Assembly (NCBI RefSeq): GCF_003369915.1
Contig: NC_046675.1
Span: 13,020,001 to 13,084,000 of the forward strand
Source of the DNA: Drosophila miranda
Lineage: Eukaryota; Arthropoda; Insecta; Diptera; Drosophilidae
Direction of reading: 5' to 3'
DNA: 64,000 nt
A program made the position numbers and the translations under genes. Under the pieces are notes generated by a model, which was not told the DNA's origin, made no database searches, and was given only the letters and a program-made list of their open reading frames with translations. This document shows positions 12,586-23,679 of the stretch, piece by piece (the first letter of the stretch is position 1; every line of letters begins with the position of its first letter).

Positions 12586-13074
12586 ACCATTTGTGGCAGC
12601 ATTACAGCCCGGAAGGATTGAGTGGGACTGGGCTGGGGGCTCACGGGGGGCCGCCATTAGGCGGCACATAAGCCGCGCTTAAGTCCAACTAATTAGCCCA
12701 AATTTGTTAGCAGGCTACGCAGCCACCTGATAAGTGGGCAGAAAACGAAACTAATGCAGGGTAGGGCGGTGCATGCTGGAGCCAGGGTAGATAGCAGAAA
12801 AGTGGAAGGTGTTTGGGGTTGCTTTTTAGACGTGAAGTATAGGCTTTTTAAAATGCCTCAAACCAAAATTCATAGGGTCCCCTCTGCAATTCACAAGAAA
12901 TCCAATCGAAAAGGATCCTCCGACCTTTTACAGGGTACACGCCGGTTCTGTTCCACTTCCGATCACGTTCCGTTCCAGGGTGTGGCTGGGCTGTACTCCC
13001 ATAAAGACTTAACTCTGCTGCATTTAGCGCTAAGCGAATGCACGACCACAAAAGTTTTTCGGGGGTGTGCGGGT

Positions 13075-13098
13075 GTGGCAGTGGCAGTGGCAGTGGCA
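13075..13098. repeat. (GTGGCA)4 hexamer repeat
   Basis: Four exact tandem copies of GTGGCA. Confidence 0.8.
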
Positions 13099-13749
13099 AC
13101 TGGGAAACTGCAACGGCAGCTCGGATGCTGGTGCGGCTGCAGCTGCTGCTGCCAAGTGTTGCAAGTGTGTTGGTGTTGCCAGTTGTTGTTCAGGTTGTTG
13201 TTCTGGTGTTACTCGGTCTGCTGCTGTGCTTGTTTCTGGCACTTTATTAGGGAGCGGCCGCCGCCCCTCGGATTCCCCTCGCCAGACGGGGGCTATTATT
13301 TGATGTTATTTATGAGTTGCAGACGTTAAGACATGAATTGCCGAAAACACACTGGCACCCACTCACCTGCTGCCACACAGCACCACAGCCACATAAGATA
13401 TGCAATGTTATTTTCATTTCACAGCAAAAGTTTCCCCTGGCTGGCGGTGTGGCAATTAGAGGAAAGTGTTAAGGACGCCGCCGCTGCTTTCATTAGAAGC
13501 GACTTGAAGCAGAGTTTCCATTTCCATTTTTTGGCAGCCTGATGAGCTGCCATTAGGATACACCAACGTCCCCCGCCTCGCACTGAGCGAAATCTAAATG
13601 TGCATTAAGCTGCAACCAGAATGAGCAACTTTTGTGTGGACTGCGTCTTTGGCTGTTGGCTGCTAAGCCGGACGGACCCTTCCAAGTTTTTACAGCAGGG
13701 CGCTCGTGCATGTCGCCGGCGATCCTCGCCAGCTACCACTGCTGCTGGC

Positions 13750-13791
13750 TGCCACTGCCACTGCCACTGCCACTGCCGCTGCCACTGCCGC
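13750..13791. repeat. (TGCCAC/TGCCGC)7 hexamer repeat
   Basis: Seven tandem hexamers, five TGCCAC and two TGCCGC. It is the reverse complement of the GTGGCA repeat 0.65 kb upstream, so the pair forms a potential long stem. Confidence 0.75.
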
Positions 13792-14178
13792 AGGCATAAA
13801 TCACGTGCACAGCGCTCACAAGAAAGTTTTGATTTGTGAAATCAAAAGCCATTTGCCGAGCTGCAATCAGCACAAACATTGTATGCAGCAGCAGCAGCGG
13901 CAGCGGCAGCATCGGACCCAAGAAGAAGGAAGGAAACTTTTGCTTTTTGGCACTCGTCAGATATGGATGCCATCACCACCAGCCAACAAGGCTGCACCGA
14001 GGATACACCAGCAGCGGTGGGAGGAGCCGAAAGTCTTGGTCCTGCAAGTTTTTCTTGTTGCGAAAGTTTTTAATAGTTTGTTGGCGCTTTCGCTGATTTG
14101 CTGCAAAGCAAAGTTTTCTTTTTCCTTTTCTCCAGCATCTCTCTGCACCCTGGAGCTGCAGTCCGGTGCGGCAAGGTG

Positions 14179-14194
14179 GCCTTAAAGTATGCAT
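14179..14194 (-). promoter_or_regulatory. Su(Hw)-type insulator motif 3
   Basis: Minus-strand ATGCATACTTTAAGGC keeps the core and the spaced GGC. Confidence 0.6.
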
Positions 14195-14669
14195 CGCAAT
14201 GCTTTGGCATGCTAAATTTCAATGGAGTCCCTAATGAAGAGGCAGCTGTCCAGCTCCTAATACGCAAGTGGGTTGCCCAAACATGTCATCTGCTGCCGGG
14301 ACTCTACGATGTTGTGGGAGGGCACTCCCTCTTGCTCTCGGGTTTGTCCTCTACTTTGCATGTTTTTGTCATTGAACCGAAGAGTACGGGTACACGGGTA
14401 TTGCTGCAGATCAGACCTCTGAGAAGGCTCTCCGAGATAAACAGAGTAACCAACACTGTAGAGATGCCTGAATCAGTCTGAATTCATTCTAGTTTTGCTG
14501 CAATCCATTGTCATTGCCCCACTTTCAGATCTTTTTAAACCCTAGCAAAGGATACTTTCAAGTCGGACGGCCCCACTAAAGTGCTCCCAGTGGTTTTTCT
14601 TGTGTCTCCTCTCTTCTTTTATCTGCGAGTGGCTGCGACGTGTCCGCAATAATCTGGCCGCACTGCGCT

Positions 14670-14686
14670 GCCCCCGAAGTATGCTA
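14670..14686 (-). promoter_or_regulatory. Su(Hw)-type insulator motif 4
   Basis: Minus-strand TAGCATACTTCGGGGGC has the core and a G-run ending in GGC, one base longer than the consensus spacing. It is 0.49 kb from motif 3 in the same orientation. Confidence 0.5.
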
Positions 14687-16614
14687 AAACCATGGGAATA
14701 TGTGTCAGGCGTGGCTGGAGAAAGCCGAGGGAATTTGTCACAGTTTGTAGGCTGCAGCAGCAGCAGCAGCAGAAGCATCCGCACTAAAGGAGCGACTAAA
14801 ATAATCAAGCGAGGCAAGTGCCAACTGCGACAAAGTGTGCCATGCCACGCCGCACCAAAATGAAGAAAGTTCGCGCTCTTTCCGGCATTCTGCTCGACTT
14901 CTTTTTCCCTGGCCACAGCAATGCGAAAAAGTCGTAGGAAAGTAGTTAAACTCCAACTTTTAGCTGCTCCGGCCTGACATAATTCTCGGAAAGTGAGCGC
15001 GGCGCCAGCTCTGGCGCTGAATGATATATCCCAGCTCTAGTAATAAATTTTCCCCCAGCCATGCCACAAAGTGTGCTCGAGCTTGTCTTTTTTCCTATGG
15101 GTGTGTGCCCCTCACCAAAAAAGGTTCCCATATGCTAAAAGGAGGGGCGATAGGGATGCCCATTAAAGTTGCATTTGCATTTGCATTTCGCTGCTGCAGC
15201 GGATAATTTGTGTGACAAGTTGGTATTCAGAAAGTGGTCTAGGAAATGCTGAAAGTTCTAGGGTTTTGCTTATCACTTTCACTAGCAGGTGGTTCAGGCC
15301 CTGAGGTCTATGTACGTACGCTTTACGAAAAAAATCCCTCAGAATCCATACACATCCTGACTGTCATGGAATCTAAAGCTTTCAATCCTGTAAATTCGTT
15401 TAAATATATGTATCTCCGAATTGAATACATGATTCGCTTCGAATCAGTTATGAATTGTTTCACAAAAATCTATAACAATTTCCATTTATTTCTATTGCAC
15501 AAAAATTCTGTGCAATCCCTGCGATACAGAGTCGTACCAACGTTTGACGCTCAACTCATAAAAATTGCATATGAATAATACTATGAGCATTTGAATGGAC
15601 ATTCATTTCACTTTAGCCTGTTGCCGTTGACGTTGCCGTTGACCTTCATTTAACATTCACAATCCGCATTCGCCTGGCAGCCGATTAAAGCCGCAAAACT
15701 GCAATTTTCCGAGTCCAATGCAGTCGGAGCCACGCCCCAAAGTGTTGTGTGTGGGGGGGAGGGGGCCCCGTTCTGGCCAAGTTCAAGCCAATGTCTGGCG
15801 GCGTCTCCAGCACGTGCTGCCCAGATTCATCTCCGTCAACGGCAGGATTCTCAGTCGGAGGCATCAGCAGCTCAGCTCAGCTCGCTCGCTCGCTAGCCAT
15901 TTCTCTCCATTTAAATGGAGGGGAGAAAAAATTGTGAAAAATTTGTAACCGAGGCGTTTTGTTTGCACTCGTTTGCTTTGGTCACGGATGCCAGACTCGG
16001 AGCCAGTCCCGGTCCCGCTCCCGCTCCCGCTCCCGGTCCTGTCGCCTGACTTTGCTTGCCAGTCAAGTCAAGTAAACATGATATGCGGGGTCTAATTTTT
16101 TCCCTTTTTTATACACTAAAAGGGGGTATATGTTGTTATACAAAATATACATGCAAGTATTCTGGAATTGTATCTTTTATGTGTGTCTAAAAGCACAAGT
16201 GATCTATCAGTATGGAAGAAATACCACATTGTTAATGTAAGTCGAAGCTGCTATGAAACGAGAATTATAGCCACAATCGGATTAAAACTCATGTAAGAAA
16301 ATCTGTAATTCTGATGATCATGTGAGAGCATTTGAGCTTCGGCCAGAGGAAGTGCGGATTTGTATATTTTTTAGCCATCATCTCACCCTTGCCCTGACTG
16401 TGGTTCAGTCTCTGTCTGTCTGGGGGGTATATGTACATATATGTATGTGCTCCGTATATGGTTGCACAATATTTTACATTTTCATGCATGACGCGTTTAA
16501 TCACGTGATGCATATGATTTTTAGCCAGCCCTGGTCGGTATGGTGGAGCAGGGATGGGAAGCACCACTCCTCGCATATATTCAAGCATACAATTCCATCA
16601 GCATGAATTATGTT

Positions 16615-16630
16615 TTGCATACTTTCAGGC
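16615..16630 (+). promoter_or_regulatory. Su(Hw)-type insulator motif 5
   Basis: TTGCATACTTTCAGGC, a strong match, only 6 bp before a (TG)n tract and 1.8 kb upstream of the Gln-rich secreted gene. Confidence 0.65.
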
Positions 16631-16636
16631 GCTGCA

Positions 16637-16659
16637 TGTGTGTGTGTGTGTGTGTGTGT
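16637..16659. repeat. (TG)n microsatellite next to Su(Hw) motif 5
   Basis: About eleven TG dinucleotides. Confidence 0.85.
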
Positions 16660-17044
16660 ATATATGCGATTTGCTTGTTTTGCGTTTAGGTCTTTGCCGC
16701 TGTCTGGCGCATTCTTGTAGCCCTTGATATGCCCTCGGCTGTCGCCTTTCATCTGGCCCCCCACACACTCGTGGAGAACCTGCTCTCAGCGTCTTTTTTT
16801 CGGTGGTTGTGTGGGTTGTGTTGGCGGCGTTGGCGGTAGTGCCCACTCAAAAGTTGTGGATTAGAGCGTGTAATTTTACTAAAAAGCGCCACCGAGCCGC
16901 ACTTTATGCACCCCCAGCGAGCGGTTGTTGCCATATTCTAAGTGTTTTCTGGTTTTGTCGCTCCTAATTCCTCTCGCAGGACCCGACCCCGAGATGGCTC
17001 ACATGTAATTTATGTGCTTAACTTTCACACTCGGCTGGCCAGCA

Positions 17045-17077
17045 CTGGCACTGGCACAGGCACAGGCACAGGCACAG
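17045..17077. repeat. (GGCACA)n hexamer repeat
   Basis: Tandem TGGCAC/AGGCAC units. Confidence 0.75.
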
Positions 17078-18443
17078 TCGCCGAAAAATCGTCATACAAA
17101 TATGCACTCTCAAACAGTTTCACACTTTGGCGCCCCTAAACCGAAAAACAGCTGAAAATGAAAGCGTCCAGCCATACGTACTCCTACTGCCACTCCCACT
17201 CGTGCTCCCACTCGTATATGGGCAGGCCAGAAATATATATTCAAGTGAATATTTATGAGCGACGAAAGCAGCATTTGTCCCTTACATTTTCACTTTATTG
17301 TGAAAGCCATTGTGGTTGGTTGGTCTTCTTGCTGTTGTAATTCCGGAGCAACAGTCTCGGCCATCGTCAACATTCTGGCCGCCTTTGGTGGCTCGTCCTC
17401 ATCGCTGTCAGCATTTCCGGCGCTGATGAGTTTATGCTTGGGGGCCATATTACTTTATCCCAGAACCTCCCTAGCCACTGCCCTGTGGTTGTGCCCCACA
17501 AACACAGCCACACACAGGGAAACGCTCATTCATGACTGTCATGAGTTTTCCGCAATTGATGGTCTAATTATGCCGCCAACACTAAATTTCATGACTCTGC
17601 TGGTCGGTCGGACCAGCCAGCACGCAGACGAAGGGGCTGTCTGCAGCGATGCTGACGGCAGCTGGGAGGGGAGGAGGGTTGGCGGAGAAGGCCAGCTTGT
17701 AATTTAATGGAAAAACATTTTGCCCCACATATAGCGAGAGGTCGGCGATGAGGAGCAGGAGGGACATGCTTGTATCCCCCAAAGCAGAGTGTCACTTTAC
17801 AGTTTGACAGCCACTGCCATGGCTTGGGGACGCTTTCGGCTGGGATTTATTAAAGCCAGCGACTCACATGTGACAGCTTGTGGAGGCAAACAACTTGGGG
17901 GCTTGAGAACACTCCCCGTACGATATATGCGCATAGATATACCCATGTTATTGAAACATATTGACTCGGATAAAGAGTTTTTAGGTTTTTGGGTCTCTCT
18001 GCCATTGTATACACTCGTATTTATCTGTATTTATCTCAGGGTCAACTTCTCCCAGATGCTTCTCTGACGAGCCAAATTTTCACTCACCTGAGAGCCGGTA
18101 TCTGGCTCCGATTGAGAACTCTGTATGGTAATTAGTCGAATACCGAAATGTTCACACCCCATAATATTTGCATATTAATGGGCATATATAATTAACCCCA
18201 ATAATTAATGCCAGAAAACAGGAAACCTAATGAAATGCCAAAATATAAACAGCCAAATTCTCTGTCCCCTGCTCCGTCTCTCTATCGCTGTATCTCTCTG
18301 ACAGTCTTAATGAGAATCAATGGCTCCAGAGAATTTCCGATGTGTGTTTGGTGTTTGAGTTAATGCCCGACTTGAGGCTTTTAGTTCCTAGTTTGAGTTT
18401 GACGTGGAAGGTTCCAGTGGAAGGTACTAATAAGCCTTTAAAT

Positions 18444-19392
18444 ATGTATCCAAATTGGCTCGTTCTGCCCCACTTGGCCCTGGGCTGCCTCTGGCTCTGC
18501 CTGCCCCTGGCCGGGGGGCAAATGTTTGAACAGCAGTTGACAAAGTAGGTCGTCGTCGCCAAGTCTCTCTGTGTCTGTGTCTCTCTCTGAAGCGGGTCAA
18601 TCTATTGAGCAAACCATGTGTGTATTTACTTGCAGTTTGCTTAACTCTAACCGCGTAGGAGGTACCGCCACGGGCTTGACCATTCAGCGCCTGCCCTCTC
18701 AGATGGTAGAGCCGGGGCGGCTGCAGCAGCATCTCCAGGAAATCACGGGCAGCGAGGAGTTGGCGCCATTGTTGCTGGAGTTACTGGGCCAAAGTGGCCC
18801 AAGTTGGCAGGGCCAGCAGCCAGGCTACATGGCAGCCACCAATCAACCACAGCAGCAACAGCAGCAACACTTTTTTTTGTATGAAAACTCTCAGGCCGCG
18901 GGGCAAACGAGTCAACAACCTCAAATATTGCCAGGGTTCAATGGCGTCAATGTGCATCCTGCATCGCAACAACAGGGGCAACAGCTATTCAGAGCGCCAA
19001 AGCCAATTCAGGCTGAACAACAACAAGAACAACAACAACAAGAACAACAGCAATACCCCGAAACCGAGCCAAAAATCGTTAAGGCGCCGCCTGTGGCAGC
19101 CGTTGTGGCGCCAGGATCCGCCTACACTGCCACCTCCTTCCAGAATCCCAGCCTGCAGCACTCGAGGCCTGCTGGCACTCAGCCGGTGTAAGTAAACACT
19201 GAAAACTACCAACTATAATCCATTATTTGCATTAAACAATGCATTTTAATTAGCTCATCCCCATCGCCGGCAACTGCAGCGCCAGCAAGTAGCAGCCATC
19301 CATCCACCGGCAGTGGCATGAACATGCCCTGCCCCAGCTATCAGACGACCCCCCTGTTGAGTGCCACGGCGCTCAAGGCGACAGCTGGTTAA
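18444..19392 (+). CDS. Gln-rich predicted secreted protein
   Basis: Three exons (18444-18544, 18636-19187, 19254-19392) give 263 residues with phase kept. Residues 1-25 form a signal peptide (a hydrophobic LALGCLWLCLPLAGG stretch ending before Q). A short non-repetitive block follows (VGGTATGLTIQRLPSQMVEP, then an Asp/Glu/Leu-rich helix EELAPLLLELLGQ), then Gln-rich low complexity, and a Ser/Pro/Ala-rich tail ending LKATAG. No enzyme motif is seen, and cysteines are nearly absent from the mature part. I do not recognise a family. It could be an extracellular matrix, eggshell or seminal protein. Su(Hw)-type motifs lie 1.8 kb before it and 61 bp after its stop. Confidence 0.75.
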
Positions 19393-19421
19393 GTTTTTAA
19401 TTAAATCGCTCTGGCATAATT

Positions 19422-19427
19422 AATAAA
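19422..19427 (+). terminator. AATAAA poly(A) signal of the Gln-rich gene
   Basis: AATAAA lies 30 bp after the stop codon, giving a very short 3' UTR. Confidence 0.55.
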
Positions 19428-19453
19428 GATGCGCATAGACAGTAAAGAAAGTG

Positions 19454-19469
19454 TTGCATACTTCCGGGC
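19454..19469 (+). promoter_or_regulatory. Su(Hw)-type insulator motif 6
   Basis: TTGCATACTTCCGGGC starts 27 bp after the AATAAA of the Gln-rich gene, so it sits about where that transcript should end. Confidence 0.65.
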
Positions 19470-20980
19470 TGCTCGATCGTACGTGCCCCTCCCCTGAACG
19501 AGTGTGTATAAAGAGTGGCAGAGTGTGTGCCTGTGCCTGTGCCTGTGTATGGGTGCACTCATGCAATTTTCATCTAAATGACAACTGCATCTGTGGCAGA
19601 CTCAGAGGAAGTACAGGAGAGTCGACTTGGGCAGTTTCTGGGGGGTTCCGTGTGGGATAATCACTTCTTTCGCTGAAAAACGATAATGAAGGGGATTGAA
19701 AGAGTACATAGTACATTGCAAGAAGAAGATGACAGGCATATCTAGAGGTTTTTTTTCAAAAAATGAGTCACTCTTTAACTCTTCAAACATTTATGAAAAA
19801 ACGAATCGAATTGCTCCTTTTTTGTGTCTTTTATTCAACGAGTTAGCTCTCCCATCCCCTAGAAGACCATTCGTGTGTGCCTGTGTTCCTAAACAAAAAC
19901 TTCGTAAACAATATGTGACTTATCTGCCGTCGTGGTGCTGCTGTACAGTGAACCTACCCCCAGATCCTAATCCCATCCCAGTCCAGTCCATCCCCTGCCA
20001 GCCCAGCCTGTCCAGGCTGTCACAGAGCGTCAGCATAAAAGTAAAACATGCAACTAAAAACAATTTCTAAAAATATATAAAACATCAAGCACGAAAAACC
20101 GCACAGAACACTTCATGCTGAGTGCGACTCGCAAATTGTTCTGCCTCTGTTCTGTGCGAGTGAGTTGCCACCACAGGAACAACAGCAAAAACAAAGGCAA
20201 AAAGAAGGAAAATAATAAATAAAAATCCACAAAATGTATGTGGCAATGCGTTGAGTCTGCGGCTGAGTGCCGCGGCAAGTGTTCGAGCAGGAAAATGAAA
20301 GTGCTGAAGTGTTGCCCATTGTTTTGTGTCAACGTCGAGCCGGCAGGCGCTGGCGGGCGGGCGGGCAGGCATTGGCCAGACGAGGGCCACCACGCGATGA
20401 TTGCCACAAGTTGACGACACGGATAGTCTGCAGTCTGCAGTCGCTAACATAGGTGTTAGATAGAGTCTGGGAATGCTGCCCCAGGTGAGGGGTAAGAGCA
20501 GGTAACAGGTATTTATTCAAATAATGTCGATCTTTAGCTTTGAACCTTGGTAACAGTAAGCCCATCAAAACTATACCCACTAAACACCATACCCAAAACT
20601 TATTTGATCTAGTTCACATTTCGATCACATTTTATATCAAATATGTACAACAAAAATTCTTTCGTATATTCGAAATTGCAATTGCACTTCAACTAAAAGG
20701 CGTTCCAGCAATTGGAATCAGATTCCCGCTGGTTAATTGGACGCATGGTAAGTACCTCTGGGCATATCCGAGTCCTGGGCCTGGTCCTGGCTCTCGTTTC
20801 CTTGTTGACGTGGCCCGCTTAAGCTCGATGCCTCGCCGGCTCCCGCTCCGTTTTCGGTCCTGGTTCTGGGTCTCCTTGTTGACATTGCCACTTTGGTAGA
20901 CATTTTATGGGTCTCTAATTTCATGCACGCCTAATCAGGGAGCGTCGCTAATTAAATTCTAAACATTCGCCAGCATCTCA
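19470..20980. other. Intergenic DNA, no gene seen
   Basis: Only short unrelated open frames and A-rich patches; no splice-consistent gene. Confidence 0.5.
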
Positions 20981-21253
20981 ATGCTGGAAACACTAAAAAA
21001 TGTTTTATATGGCAACAAATCCCACCCCACTCCGGGGAGCCCCTTTTTTCAAGCTGAACCCTATTCCGTATCCAATCTCCAGGGTGAGACCCCATCCGCA
21101 TCCCCAGCCAAGGGTGCTGTAATTGCAGATCCTGGACTCCATACACGCCCCTATGCAAATGCGACAAAGCTGCTCCTGCTACTGGTCCTTCTTGTGGGTC
21201 TTCTCTTTGTAGCCATCTGCAAGCTCATCTCATCTCGCGCTGACGGCTTTTGA
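20981..21253 (+). CDS. Possible small membrane-anchored protein (smORF)
   Basis: A 90-codon ATG-to-TGA frame. The first 60 residues are polar and Pro/Ser-rich, then comes one clear membrane segment at about 64-82 (LLLLLVLLVGLLFVAICKL) and a short basic tail (ISSRADGF). This is a tail-anchored or single-pass layout. Codon choice in the first part is not strongly biased, I see no nearby poly(A) signal and no family likeness, so it could be chance. It lies alone in intergenic DNA 0.8 kb before Su(Hw) motif 7. Confidence 0.3.
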   Translation: MLETLKNVLYGNKSHPTPGSPFFQAEPYSVSNLQGETPSASPAKGAVIADPGLHTRPYANATKLLLLLVLLVGLLFVAICKLISSRADGF

Positions 21254-23190
21254 ACTGCCTTCGTTTCGTTTGTTGTTGGCCATGTCGTAGTCTAAATTAA
21301 CCGTTTCGTTACGTCAGCTCCGACTGCTGTCTTTGTGCGTTGACAGTGGCTGATGCTGCTGAATGCTGCTGGATGCTGCTGTTGTTGCCCCAATTGTTGT
21401 TGCCGCTGCTCTTGTTTAGTTGCAAGTTTGTATGAGGCAGTCGTGCGTGCCCGGGCGCCTGGCAATTGGAGCAATCAGCCAGCTCCTGCACAGCCCCCTG
21501 CCATTCCATTCCATTCCCATTCCCCCACCCAGCGTCAGACAGCCAATCCCCCAGCACCAGCACTCAGCCGCACTCCATTCGGCTGAGTTCAGTTCAGCTC
21601 AGCTCAGGCTCGACTCGACAGTTGGCTTTGTCTTGTCAGCTGGTCCCGGGCACCACCACCCTGATTGGCATTTACAATTAGCGAGCGAGTAAACAGAGCT
21701 CTCGGAGAGAGCATCGTGTAGCCTGGTCTAAGGACTCGAATGTTCATCTAACAAGATTGGAAAATTCAGTTTTCGGGTTTCTCAAAGTTGAAAGCTTCAT
21801 TCGAGCATGCACGCTTAGGTCATAGTTTCTTTGAAAGTTACACTTCGGTGTGCGATCTTCGAATACTGGATTTATTTTTATCAGAACTTGTCTATATCTA
21901 ATCCCCACCAAATTATATACTGCCAGCAGAAAAGAAAGAAGGGTCCGAGAGATAATAAGCTAATAATGTTGCAGCAAACGTTGTTGTTTGCCAAATTAAC
22001 ATAATGCCAATGAGCTTTGCGCCTGAAAGTATGCAGAGGTTTTTCCATGGCTGCACCAAAATGCACATGCACTGCATGTGTGTGTGTGTGTGTGAGTGCA
22101 TTTGTGGCACTGGAATAATGTACTCTTAATTTGTTATGCGTGTGATTAATGATCCGGGCACAGCGATAACTTTGACTCATTACACCTGCTGATTTATTGC
22201 TGTCAACGGGCGGTCCGAGCACACACAGGCACCAACCAGCACACTCAATCACATTTACTTTCCCCCCCACACACATGCATATTCCATGGAAATGAATTTT
22301 GATTTTTGCCACTTTCGCTTAATCATTTCGCAATTAGCCTGGCATTGTCAGGGGCTTTGCATTGATTTATTTCGACTGGTTTGCTGGCCCTAAGATTTCA
22401 GCACTGCGTCCGCTTTTCCCCCATTTCCAATTCCATTTCAGCTGACGTACATATATTTGTCCATTTTCACTATTGAAAACTGACATCAAAGTATTCCAAG
22501 CTGTTGCTGCACATTTTTCAATTAATTATGCTTTATTGCTTCGTGGTGCTTGCTGTGTTCCCCTCTTCCTCTTCATCGGTCTCTGTCGCTGTCTTTTGCA
22601 TTTCCACTGTTTGCTGTTTTCCATTTTAATTTTTGCCCGATTGTTCGTTGCTGTTGTTGTTTTTTCGGTCTTTCGCAAGTGTGAAGATTAAGGGGCATCG
22701 ATGGAAATGCAAGTAATTAATGGCTGGCAGAGTGGCCGTCCCGCCTGCGCTAATGACCCATATTATGAGGTTATTACGAGGAGTACCCTCACAGCCTCCC
22801 CGACAGTGTTTGAGTGTGTTTTTGTGAGTGAGAAAGAGCGAGTGTGAGTGCGTTTACAACTGCATTTCTGATGACATTTCGTATGTGTTAAGTAGTTGCT
22901 GTAAAGGCTGGAGTCGATGTGGAGTCGGTCACACGGGAGCGAGGCGTGACACGGCATAAGATTCGACTGGGGCTCCGCTGTATGCGAACTGCAGTTAATC
23001 GAAGTCTATTTGGATTGATGGATGGTCTGGCAATGGGTATGCCTTGCTTGTCTCCGAAAGTGCATTTTAATTAGGGTCTGCAACAAGTTGAAATAGGATT
23101 GATGGGGTTTGTTTGGGGGTGTGTGATCTTTCCTCTCACTCTGTTTGCCTTAAATTTACTTTCAATAATCCTCCAATAACCATCCCGCAG
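21254..23190. other. Intergenic DNA, mostly non-coding
   Basis: Contains CTG/CCATT-type simple repeats (21350-21420, 21500-21530), a (TG)n tract near 22077-22094 and Su(Hw) motif 7. A pyrimidine tract with CCCGCAG directly before 23191 hints that a 5' UTR exon of the next gene lies upstream. Confidence 0.45.
22021..22036 (-). promoter_or_regulatory. Su(Hw)-type insulator motif 7
   Basis: Minus-strand CTGCATACTTTCAGGC, a strong match. Last site of the 10.9-22.0 kb cluster. Confidence 0.65.
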
Positions 23191-23679
23191 ATGGACCCAC
23201 AACCTTACCATATAGTGGTGTTCCTGCTGCTCTATACATTGATGTTGGCCTCCTTTCTGCGGCCACAGATGAACATCGTTATAGCCGTTGACTCGCAATT
23301 CTTTAGTGCCAATTATGCTGCCGTGTTGGGTCTCACCTTTAGGCTCAATCTGTTCATGGTAGTGGCGGCTTTGCCAATCAGCATCTTGACTGTCATTGCC
23401 CTGGCGAAGTGGAACGAGGCAACAAATCACCCAACGGCCTCGCGCTCCTTTGTGTCGTTCGTGGTGGGCCTATACGTGGCCTTGCTGCTCGCCAACTTCG
23501 CCGCCAATGGCGTGGTAATGCAGAACATCCTCGGTAGGTTCCAGCAGCCCCCACTAGCATCCTGGCTCATGTACAGAGATCTGCTTATCTCCTTTATGGA
23601 ATATCTTGTGGCTAATATCCAGAGCGTCTTCACCCGTCAATCGGTACGAAAGCCCGAGCTAGTGTACGTTCTACATTAG
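23191..23679 (+). CDS. Small multi-pass membrane protein, unknown family
   Basis: A single coding exon of 162 residues, starting at ATG right after an acceptor-like CCCGCAG. Hydrophobic segments lie at about 7-24 (HIVVFLLLYTLMLASFL), 53-74 (LNLFMVVAALPISILTVIALA) and 88-111 (FVSFVVGLYVALLLANFAAN), so three or four passes are likely, with a cytosolic-looking polar tail. Third-position G/C is high across the frame, unlike the flanking DNA. The open frame continues upstream of the ATG for 26 codons, but that part is AT-rich and splice-like, so I chose the ATG. I do not recognise the family. Confidence 0.65.
   Translation: MDPQPYHIVVFLLLYTLMLASFLRPQMNIVIAVDSQFFSANYAAVLGLTFRLNLFMVVAALPISILTVIALAKWNEATNHPTASRSFVSFVVGLYVALLLANFAANGVVMQNILGRFQQPPLASWLMYRDLLISFMEYLVANIQSVFTRQSVRKPELVYVLH

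Larger units (their letters stand above)
9700..18440. other. Gene-poor 8.7-kb stretch
   Basis: I find no splice-consistent coding gene here. Open frames up to 191 codons (for example 10865-11398 plus, 12754-13329 plus, 17255-17707 plus) are low-complexity or read through repeats and lack family likeness. The stretch does hold five Su(Hw)-type motifs, one DRE palindrome at 9989-9996 and many AATTAA-type homeodomain-like sites, so it may be regulatory DNA. Confidence 0.55.

Noticed and set aside
12754-13329. 191-codon plus-strand frame
   Set aside because: Its middle is the translated GTGGCA repeat, and overlapping frames on both strands are open for the same reason.
15246-15578. 110-codon frame with a hydrophobic start (MLKVLGFCLSLSLAGG)
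   Set aside because: Signal-like start but AT-driven codons, no family likeness, no promoter or poly(A) signal; most likely chance.
17255-17707. 150-codon plus-strand frame with membrane-like segments
   Set aside because: Hydrophobicity comes from T-rich triplets, and there is no domain, splice context or codon bias.
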